Assembly: GCA_030522415.1 (NCBI GenBank)
Contig: CM060112.1
Coordinates: 5,248,501-5,312,500 of the forward strand
DNA length: 64,000 nt
Direction: 5' to 3'
DNA from: Channallabes apus
Taxonomy: Eukaryota > Chordata > Actinopteri > Siluriformes > Clariidae
The translations under genes and the position numbers were made by a program. The first letter of the stretch is position 1. Each line of letters starts with the position of its first letter. Positions 10,617 to 20,649 of the stretch are shown here, piece by piece. The notes under the pieces are model-generated. The model did no database searches and was not told where the DNA came from. It was given only the letters and a program-made list of their open reading frames with translations.

Positions 10617-11924
10617 ATTCACACACTATGTGAAATCCACCAAGAACGGGGAGAACATGACACACCAGGACACACCGACCCGAGGCAGGGATCATTTGTG
10701 TAATTATGACAGATAAAATGATCAGCATGGTAATGAACACAGGTTTAAAAATGAAACAGATCAGGGACAGAACCCCAGAAGACAGGATGGAGACAGACCT
10801 GTGAGGAGACAGGATAGAGACAGACTTGGTTGTCTATTGTTCTCTTGGTTTGAATTTGTTCCACAAAGAAAAAATATCCAAGTGAAATGTACTGTATGTA
10901 ATGCATCACCGCAAATCATGTGAGAATGCAGATTCTGTCTTCTGTACTGGTGGATATTATAACTATGTATCTGGGCAATATATCAAAAAAGATGCAAAGT
11001 CAACTGGACTTTTAGAAAACATCCTGAAATGCAATACTCTTTCACAGCATTGCAGACTGCAGTCACCTGAGTGGGATAAGGGATGCACATCCAAATGCTG
11101 GACCGCCACATGCAGGAAGGATCTCGGTGCTGTTGTTTTGGTCCATGTCTGAGTGCGATCACTGTGTTCAGACCTGCTGAAACAAATCACAAGCAATCCA
11201 GAGTTCAATTCAGTCTGATAAAACAAGGCACGTTTAAAAACACCCAAAGCTTAAATATCCACTGCAGACGGTGCCAAAGTCCAGTGTCTTGACCAGGAGC
11301 TTGTCAATCACGAGCTGCTGAAATCATATTCAATTTTCTCATAAATGTCATTCTCATGAAAAGAATTCGGAGCTAAATATTCATGAAGTTGAAATATTTA
11401 TTTTTGTGTCTATTTATGGTACATTCGACAACACATTCTCACTTTAATCAGAGAGTTTTATTTTACTAAAAACATAAAAGCATGAAGAGAAACTCAAATT
11501 GGCTATAAAATGCAGCAGGGAGAGAACATGGTGGTTGTTGATGTTATTTATGTTTTTGTCCATACAGGTCTTTGTTATTAATGACATTGATGGAAAAATA
11601 AATTCTCCAGCTCCTCGATCAATATGTAGCTACAGTAGGATGATGCAAATCGGCCCCCATTATGCAGATGCCATTTGTAATTTTTTTTTAAGTATTCCAT
11701 TGTTAAGGCAGTTGGCTACATGTCAGGGCTTGAGATTGAATCCCAGCATCACCACGTGGCTAATTTATGTCCTTTGAGCAAGACCTTAACCCTCAACACA
11801 CCCCGTCTGCCCTCTGCACCTACTGACTCGTCCCTGTGCTGAACTGGACTTCATGTTAATTTAAAGAACTTCTGCCGTATTGAACTTTCAGCTGCATAAC
11901 ACACATGATGTTATATAATTTATA

Positions 11925-12232
11925 TCTGTTTCACCCAGATGAGGATGGGTTCCCATTTGAGTCTGGTTCCTCTCAAGGTTTCATCCTATTGTCATCTCAG
12001 GGAGTTTTTCCTTGCCACCATCGCCGTCACCTTTGGCTTGCTCATCAGAGACATTTCATTCATCATTCATTCATCTCATTATTATCTAGACCTATTTTTC
12101 CCACACATACACACGTCCATACATTTTCTTTTTTTAAATTTTCTTTTCATTTCATGTGAAGCTGCCTTGAGACAATGACCAGTGTTAAAAGCGTTATATA
12201 AAAAATAAAATTGAATTGAATTGAACTGTTTG
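11925..12232 (+). mobile_element. Dispersed SINE-like repeat (family 3), copy 1
   Basis: Shares with three other places in the window the order: TCACCCAGATGAGGATGGG, TCTGGTTCCTCTCAAGG, CTCAGGGAGTTTTTCCTTGC, then an ATTGAATTGAATTGAA end. Other copies are reversed at about 24815-25070, 29925-30110 and 54980-55230. The family name is not known to me. Confidence 0.7.
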
Positions 12233-12999
12233 GTGTGTCCTGTCTCATTGTAAGCTTTCTTCCAGCATCCTCACCTGGGATTCAATCACTTGATATTCTC
12301 ACCACTTACTCTTCTACACTCACACACACATTCTCTACGAAAGAATGGTGATGAAGTTAAAACGTGTTTACAATTATCAAACTATTGTGTGTTTTCACTG
12401 TAATCTCATTGTTCTTCCAGTTTATGGCTCCAACAAAAACTTACAGAAAATGTAAAGCAATCCAAAGTACTTTTTTTAAACTCCTGTATTGGTTCTGATT
12501 GAATGCTGACTGAAGCTCCAAAGGAAGAGCTCTGGTAAGGTGTTCTCTCTCACCCTTCTTGATATTCATATCGAGTTTCTGGAAACTGAGAGCAAATCAA
12601 AAAGCATTGATTTTTTTTTCATCAATGCAAATGTTAGGCATTAGAGGGTACAAAAAACATTTTTTGCAAAAAAAAAAAACATGAGAACGGTTCCTTGAGT
12701 GGAAACTGAAAATCATGCTGTGCAGTGTTTATTTTATATTTGCTAATTCGGGCGGTGTGGTGACGCAGTGGTTTCGATCCTGAGCTCAGGTTATTCACTA
12801 TGCCCTGCAGGTTTTCCTGTGTGAGATTCTCCAAGTTTCTCTGATTTCCTCCTACTTCATAATAACACACCAGTGGATGAGCTGGTCACTCTAAGCTTCC
12901 CCATACTGTATGTACAGTTGGGTACATTGTCATTATGTTTTATGTACATTTCCAAATGTTTTGACAATGAGAAAAATATAAATTTTTCACAATGGTGGC

Positions 13000-13345
13000 T
13001 GTCTTGGTGTTTTTAGATCATTTTGTCAGATGTTACTGTGTAATTATAAGCATTTCAGAAGTATTAAATGCTTTTATTGACAATTACATTAAGTTTATTC
13101 AAAGAGTCAATGCAGTGTTACCCTTCTTTTTTAAGAAGCCTGCAATTTGAAGAAAAAAATGTCAATCATGGCAATGTGGTCCATCAGGCTGGAAAAGACA
13201 TTGTTCTTGGCTGGTTAGGAGAAGTTGCGTTTCTGAAAATATTTTTGTACCATTCTTTATTCATGGCTGTGTTCTTAGGCAAAATTGTGCATGGATGAGA
13301 AGCGACCGCACACATGAATAGTCTTGGGATGCACACATATATGTC
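13000..13345 (-). mobile_element. Tc1-like transposase fragment
   Basis: On the - strand near 13190-13345 it reads NTAMNKEWYKNI, a Tc1-type transposase motif also found in the related fragment at 32400-32700. Frameshifted and truncated; not functional. Confidence 0.6.
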
Positions 13346-13441
13346 TGTGTGTGTGTGTGATATATCCATGAATGTGAGAGAATGTGTCAAAATAACTGAA
13401 TCTGGTGATGTCCTGTAAGTGCTGAATTGACTTGATGGTGC

Positions 13442-13493
<52 letters not shown>

Positions 13494-13689
13494 CCTGACA
13501 GTATTCCCAGGACAGGCTCTGCAATCACTGGACAAGGACAAAGCTGAAAGACTGGAACATCACCTGTGTTTTGCAGGTTGGTGGTGAGTGCTTTCCTGGC
13601 TAAATGTATGTGTTTGTTTGTTTTTTAAAGGCTTAGCGACTTGATTCTCACTGTGCGTGTGTGTGTGTGTGATTGAAACCCTGGTTAGA

Positions 13690-13937
13690 GACGGAGGAGG
13701 GAAGAACATAATAAAGAGAGCGTGCAGGCGCAGACGGGACGCACGAGCCCGCGCGCGCGCGCGCTTTAGATGCCGTAGGCTCCCCGCTGATGTACTCGAG
13801 CGTGCGATGCGCGAGACCATGACATGATGGCCGGATCGCGGAGAGGCGCGAGGAGGAGCGCGAGGATGAGCGCGAGACGGAGCACGGCGCGCCGCAGTGC
13901 CATGTAGTGCCACGCGGATCCCAAGGACAAGGTGAGG
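13690..13937 (+). promoter_or_regulatory. CpG-rich candidate promoter and 5' untranslated exon of the gpr22-like gene
   Basis: An unusually GC- and CpG-rich island in AT-rich surroundings, including a (GC)n run at about 13748-13764. It ends in a good donor, ACAAG|GTGAGG at 13931/13932. It may be the first exon of the gpr22-like gene, joined to the acceptor at 20574. A 27-codon Arg/Ala/Ser-rich open frame (13824-13907) would then be an upstream ORF. The link is inferred from strand, order and splice signals only; it could instead serve another transcript. Confidence 0.4.
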
Positions 13938-14494
13938 AAATAACAATCACTCTTTGATCTAAAGCTATGATTTTATACAGACCTGTTTGCTTTTTGCATT
14001 ACATTAAAGCAATGCTGTGAATCGCTACACTCCATCGGTGCGCACTATTAACCCCGGCGCGCGGCTCTGTTACAACCTCGTGCTGCATGACTGAAGCAAA
14101 GAAGAGACTTGAAGACATGGGTTCATAGTTCTCTGTTTTATTTTAATCATATTTATATAAATCTAGCCAATAAATGGATCTGCATTACAGTGTGTCCCGT
14201 TACAGAGTGACACTAACGACTTTGCATTTTCCCCCTCCTGCTCTCTTAATGGATGGCTTTTAAAACAATAATGTCCCAGATTTTTTTTGTTAATGTATTT
14301 AATTGTTGAACCTACCAAAAGGATATAATGGATATAATAGATATAATCACTATGCATAATCATCATCATTATCATCATGCATAACCTAAATGCTCTAATG
14401 CATCTTATACACACGAGCACGTGACTAGTGTTCATTTCGTTGTGAGTGAAATGTTGTTTTTGTTGTTATTATTCTGATTTGTGTGACATTACAA

Positions 14495-16545
14495 ATGTAT
14501 TTATACCCCATGAACTTCCACATTTTGACCCATTACAACCACAAACGTAAATGTATTTTATTGGGATTTTATGTGATGGACCAACACAAAGTGGCACATA
14601 TTTGTGAAATGAAAGGAAAATTATAAATGGTTTTCAAAATTTTGTACAAACCAAAAAATATAAAGTGTTGCCTGCATTTGTATTCAGCTCCGTTTTCTCT
14701 GACACCCCTAATTAAAATCCAGTGAAACAAATCGCCTTCAGAAGTCACCTAATTAGTAAATAGAGTTCACCTGTGCATACATTAATCTCAGTATAAATTC
14801 AGCTGTTCGTTGAAGCCCTCCGGGGTTTGTTAGAGAACATTAGTGGACAAACAGCATCATGAAGCCCAAGGAACACACCAGACAGGTCAGGGATAAAGTT
14901 GTGGAGAAGTTTAAGGCAGGGTTAGGTTATAAAAAAAAATATCCCAAGCTTTGAACATCTCACGGAACGCCCTTTTCAATTCATATTCCGAAAATGAAAA
15001 CAGTATGGCGTAACTTCGAACCTACACAGGCTAAGGCCGTCCACATAAACTGCCAGGCCGGGCAAGGAGAGCATTAATCAGAGAAGCAGCCAAGAGGCCC
15101 ATGGTAACTCTGGAGAAAACCACACCTGCTGAGATCCACAGTCCAGGTGAGAGTGTCTGTACACATCAGTCTATAAATAACTATTATTAGTAAACAGCTA
15201 TTATCTATAAATCTGGTCATTATGGAAGAGTGGCAAGAAGAAAGCTATTTGGGGAACATAGCAAACATGTGGAAGAAGGTGCTCTGGTCAGGTAAGACCA
15301 AAATTGAACTTTTTGACCTAAACGCACCTTACATTGCACATCACCCTAAACACACCATCCCCATCATGAAACATGGTGTTGGCAGCATCATGTTGTGTGG
15401 ATGCTTTTCTTCAGCAGGGATAGAAGAGCTAGTCAGAGTTGATGGGAAGACGGATGGAGCAAATAAAGGGCAATGTTAAACCCTATTTGCACAGGATTAG
15501 TGTTACCTGTGGACCTCTAGTTATTTGTAATAAGGTTAAAGTTGTCTGTGACATTAATCTCTTGCGAATCAGCCATGTCTGCAATTTGTAAAGTAAAAAT
15601 TTCCCCACAAATGACCGACTATATTTCGGTGAACACAGTGGTCCTGTGATGATATCAGTCCTGTGCAGATCAGCGTGTCTGTGATTTGCCAAGGATTTGG
15701 TGCGGTACTATATAATTTCTTTAAGGTTTTTTTTTTCCTGTGTGCCTTTTTATCCATTTTATCCATTCCGTAAAAAATGAAGGCTACGTTGTAGTGCTTT
15801 GAAAGTATTTGGAGTACTAGGTCATATTGCTATACACCATACAACAATACACAAGGAGAAAGCTGAAAACCATCAGAAGAGTGAAAGCAAAAAGAATCAT
15901 TAGATAGAGATGGATGACATGTAGAACACTCTTCTGTTCTTATCATACAGCTAGACATATAATGACAAGACATTTCCAGACGATTTTCCAGACAGTAACC
16001 TATGCACAATTAAGTGATGAGGAAAATTCAGATTTCATGGGGGAGGGTTGGTGGAAATTTCTAAATCACCAGAGATTCCCAGATGATGTTTAAAAAAAAA
16101 AAAAAAAGACTTGAGACTGGGGCAAAGGTTCACCTTCCAGCAGGACAACGACCCTAAACATACAGCCAGACCTACAATGGAATGGTTCAGATGGAAGAAT
16201 ATACATGTGTTAGAAGGATCCAGACCTAAATCCAAATGAGAATCTGTAGCAAGACTTGAAAATTGTTGTTCACAGACGCTCATTTATCCCATCTGACGGA
16301 GCTTAAGAATGGGCAAAAAAATTCACTCTGTAGATGTGCAAAGCTGGTAGAGACCTTTCTCTGTATTGACTCAGGGGGGCTGAATACAAATGCACCACTT
16401 CACAATTGTGTGCCACTTTCTGATGGTCTATCACATAAAATCCTAATAAAAATACATTTAAGAATACACTTACAGTACGTTTGTGGTTGTAATGTGGCAA
16501 AATGGGATAAAGTTTAAGAGTATAAATACTTTTGCAAGGCACTGC
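14495..16545 (+). mobile_element. Degraded Tc1-like transposon
   Basis: Inverted ends are recognisable: the left block (14525-14620, GGGATTTTATGTGATGGACC) matches the reverse of the right block (16400-16545). Transposase remains read MKPKEHTRQVRDKVVEKFKAG near 14859 (helix-turn-helix start) and NMWKKVLWSGKTKIELFD near 15265 (before the second catalytic Asp). Many stops and indels; dead copy. Confidence 0.75.
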
Positions 16546-18959
16546 ATGTGCAATCACAGTTCCCCCACTTAAATTTTACTATCTTACGTAAGCGCATTAA
16601 GATCAAATTCAGTGTCAATAAATAAAAAATGTAAGTAAATCTAGATGATAATATTAGCAAATGATCAGAGGATGTCTTACACCACCTCAGCTTGCTGTCA
16701 GTGTTCAGGTTGTCTACATCACCCAAAACCATGCTAGCAGGCTACGCTAAAATAAACAAGTGTGTGTGTGTGTGTGTGTGAGGCATCCCATTCTGCGTGT
16801 ATTCAAACCTGCAGAATGTTGTAATACCTACGATAATACTGTGCAATCTGATGGCCGTCAATCCTGCAATAGTGATTCAAAGCACTGTTTTAGGGGTTGG
16901 GGTCTGAATTAAATGCAGTAAATGTGTGTGCCTGCGTTGTCTTCAATCACAGATGTGTCAAAAATATCACACAGATTGATCGATGAGATGTGTGTAGAGC
17001 GCGCTCAAAATATTCATGGCAGAGGATTTTTTTTTTATGACTTATGAATCCGATGGTTTCCTCAGGCTTATAAGTATGTGCTCGTTTGTGGCCTTTTGTA
17101 GACTAATGTAGACATTCAGAACTGGTCCAGGGGCAACGGAAACATATGGAGACCTACGGCAGGGCTACGGCAAGCAGGAAGTAATCAGCAACTCTGAAAA
17201 ATGAAATCAAACTGCTATGGCGGTTAGCTGCAACATTTAATGTGGCATCAAGGAGTTCATAAGTGGCAGATTATAACAAACAGTCGATTCGTAAGTTATA
17301 ATACATAGTCTCTAAATATGGATCCGCAGACCCTCATAGCACTTCATAGAGCTGTCGTAAGTAGTTATAGATAGAAATAGCCTTACCACGGCTAATCATC
17401 GTCTTTTCCATGCCTTTACATAATTTTACTTAGCTCTGCTTTCTTGCTTTGTAAGTGACCCATAATTAATGACATCGGAGTGTGTCACAGCCACACGGGG
17501 AACTGGGCATTACCCAAACGTCCTCAAAACCTCTATGTGATATTCCAGAGACCAGTGTAACACTTGGGCTGTGTCCCAATCTGCACACTACCGTACTACT
17601 GTAGATCATATATTCAGCACATCACCAGCGCCATTATTTTTAGTGGTCCTGCGTAGCGTGCGTTATGCCGTCTGGGATGCCCTCATGATTTCTCTGAGCG
17701 TTTAATCCTTCACACTCTCATCCACGAAATGAAATTCTGTTCCACGAGCAATCTTCAAGAGACAGTGAAAAAAACTCCAACATGCATCCTCTAAAAAAAA
17801 AGTGAACGCAGGGATGACGAGAGAGGAGCGAGATGTGCAGAATAGCCATTTAGAGACGGCAGAGAAAAGATGATGGATGAAAAGAGACGTAAACATATGC
17901 CTCCTGTGATTTTACAACTCGACATGTTCCTGCACCTTCTGCTTTTCTCCAGCTCCTGCCCATTTCATCCTCATTCTGCCTTGTATATCAGTCATCCATC
18001 ATAACGTTCCATCTGTGGGGCATTTTCACTTGTGCAAACTCTACGTTAGAGATATATATATATATATTTTTTTTTTAAATACACAACATACAGTATATAC
18101 ACACAAATGATTAGAGGTTTTACTGTTTCCATCTGTTTCTCTCACAACGCTCTCACACTGGAGCATACAGATGGACTCATTTTACTCTTTTTTTTTTCTT
18201 AAACACTTTTTTGATTGCACAGTTAAACCTGCAGACCAGTTGCCATAGTAACAGCCATCATAAAAATGGGATCAGCCCCCAGTCAAACTTGTTTATTTAT
18301 TTATTTGTTTATTTATTTGCTAAAAGATACATTTTGGAATGGAGGCCTGACCTGATGCGACTTTAAACACGGAATGTTCTCTTACAATTCCCGCTGGTTT
18401 CATTTATCATTTTAACTGCTGCAGTTATATCATTTTTATGATGCGGCTTCACAGGATCAGCGTCCTGCAATATTTTATAGCGTAAATCTCTTCATGTCAT
18501 GGTTTCGAATCAGTATGTCAGTCTGGTGAATGTAAATAATAGCCAAATCGATAGATTTACAACAGACACACATGTCTCTTAACTACACAGGCTGCTGAAT
18601 CTCGAGTCCCTTCTGTTGGATGCAGTAATAGAGTTCGAACAAAGCAGCTGTCATGGGCATGAACTGGTCTTGTACGATGGCTCCCTTTATGCTGCAAAGA
18701 TTTATATCATTGCCCTCAGTGCCAAATCAATATCTGACTGCCACGGACAGAATGACATTTTTACTAATTGTTCCTGGAGATCCATCTGTCCATCCGGTCA
18801 TTGAAAGTGTGTCTCAACATGTGTCTGTGTACAGTATGTGTGCACATCTAGAAAATCAATAAATAAGTTACTACATCAAATGTAAAAAAAAAAAAAAAAG
18901 AAAGAAAAGAAAAGAAAAAAAAAAAAGAAATGTATTGGGTATATATATATTAGGTAATT

Positions 18960-19157
18960 ATTGTGGACTCATATCTCCAGGGCTGAGGGTACAAGTCCTG
19001 CTTGGTGGGTTTCCTCTGGGTACTCTGGTTTCCTTCCACAGTGCAAAGACTTACAGAGTAGACTAACTGACATTTTCAATTGGCCTCAATCACAGGGCAT
19101 ACGAGCCTCATTCCCGGGTCCCTGGGATAGGATCCATGCACGGTACAGGATAAGCGC

Positions 19158-19158
<1 letters not shown>
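18960..19158 (+). mobile_element. Degraded family-1 SINE running into the GATA array
   Basis: Matches the 3' half of the family-1 SINE (TCCTTCCACAGTGCAAAGAC, then the TACAGGATAAGCG end). The GATA array begins exactly at the SINE tail, so it may have grown from the tail repeat. Confidence 0.55.
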
Positions 19159-19205
<47 letters not shown>

Positions 19206-19246
19206 CAGTAGATAGATAGATAGAGGAATGGATGGATGGATGGATG

Positions 19247-19295
<49 letters not shown>

Positions 19296-19326
19296 ATGGA
19301 TGGATGGATGGATGGATGGATGGATG

Positions 19327-19368
<42 letters not shown>

Positions 19369-19386
19369 GGAATGGATGGATGGATG

Positions 19387-19437
<51 letters not shown>

Positions 19438-19466
19438 GAATAGATGAATGGATGGATGGATGGATG

Positions 19467-19511
<45 letters not shown>

Positions 19512-19542
19512 GTAGATAGATAGATAGAGGAATGGATGGATG

Positions 19543-19575
<33 letters not shown>

Positions 19576-19598
19576 GTAGATAGAGGAATGGATGGATG

Positions 19599-19656
<58 letters not shown>

Positions 19657-19666
19657 GGAATGGATG

Positions 19667-19730
<64 letters not shown>

Positions 19731-19759
19731 CATGCATACATACATACATACATGCATAG
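19159..19759. repeat. Compound (GATA)n/(GGAT)n array
   Basis: About 600 bp of GATA blocks separated at least seven times by short GGAT blocks, often introduced by GAGGAATGGATGG, ending in CATA repeats. A TTTATTGATCCTGAAT motif follows at 19763; a similar TTTATTGAT motif follows the GATA array at 49616. Long Tyr/Leu/Ser/Ile open frames on the - strand are artefacts of the repeat. Confidence 0.95.
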
Positions 19760-20567
19760 CTACTTTATTGATCCTGAATGAAATTGCAGATTTAGCTTGG
19801 CGCCGGCTCTGCAGCCCCGATATCTGCACTTTAATTCCTCCAGAATAGGGAACACAGTGGCTGCGTGACTCTTTTGTCTAAGAACAAGCAGTTGTTCTCT
19901 TGAATAAATAAGAAGCTTGCAGTTGAACTGAGCAGTAGTGAATTCCCTATCCATAAGAAAGACTATTTAAAGCTTAGAAATGAGAAAAAAACAGTAAAGG
20001 CAAACAAGAGACGACTAAAGAAATGACACACAGACGGAGCTACTGGATGTGCTGCCCTCACATTGGCGCCCGGAAGTTTGATATCTACAGAGAAGGTGTG
20101 AATGAGCCAGTAATTAACTGAATGAATCTATAATAAACAACAGGAATAAAACTTTTTTGTTTAGGATAATGTAAAAAAAAAAAAAATTTTTATCTAAAAC
20201 AAAAGTTTAAAAAATCCAGCCTGTTAAAAGAATAAATTATTATAGCTGCTCAACTCAAACAATACGCATAATAATCTCAACTCATTTAAGTGTTTAATTT
20301 TTAAAATATTTCCCTTTTTTTACTGTTAAATTTTAAGTAGAGCATTTTATATACCATTGTAAGATTCACTTTGTTTAATAATCTGTTACAAATAACTGTG
20401 ACAATTATCACTTTAGCGAAACTCGTTATTGTTGCCAGCTTTTGAAAAGTCACGAACCGTAACATTCATGAAAGGAAAGCTTTATTAACAGCAGTGTCAC
20501 ACTCTGTGAGATCACAATTGGTGTTCCGTGAAATCATGTTATAATACGTATTATTTCCTCTCTCTTT

Positions 20568-20649
20568 TCCCTAGACCTGTCAATCACTTAGTGCTATAAG
20601 TGGGTGGAGCATGACAGATGGGCGTGGCTGGCAATGTGTGTGACCGCGC
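20568..20649 (+). promoter_or_regulatory. 5' UTR splice acceptor and overlapping upstream ORFs of the gpr22-like gene
   Basis: A pyrimidine-rich tract with CTAG (20571-20574) is a likely acceptor, making 20575-20649 5' UTR. It contains two short overlapping upstream ORFs (ATG at 20612 and 20620; 10 and 11 codons), ending just before or over the main ATG. The main ATG at 20650 has a weak start context. Confidence 0.5.

Larger units (their letters stand above)
10617..13689. other. Intergenic repeat-rich DNA
   Basis: No gene is recognised. It contains a dispersed repeat copy (11925-12232), a short tRNA-SINE-like scrap near 11700-11850 (block GAGCAAGACCTTAACCCTCAA), a degraded family-1 SINE head near 12750-12870, a Tc1 fragment (13000-13345) and a (GT)n tract (13445-13491). 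Confidence 0.6.
13938..20567. other. Probable large intron or upstream flank of the gpr22-like gene
   Basis: Holds a degraded Tc1 element (14495-16545), a SINE scrap (18960-19160) and the GATA/GGAT array (19159-19759). Between 16550 and 18900 no repeat family or coding signal is recognised. Confidence 0.5.

Noticed and set aside
13560..13950. Two Arg/Ser-rich open frames on the - strand over the CpG island
   Set aside because: They are shadows of GC-rich, CpG-rich sequence with no motif. The splice donor is on the + strand.
19159..19759. CRISPR-like repeat and spacer pattern
   Set aside because: It is a simple tetranucleotide array in a vertebrate genome, with no unique spacers.
19076..19829. 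Three long open frames of Tyr/Leu/Ser/Ile repeats on the - strand
   Set aside because: They are all translations of the GATA/GGAT array in three frames; a 4-bp repeat without stops is open in every frame.
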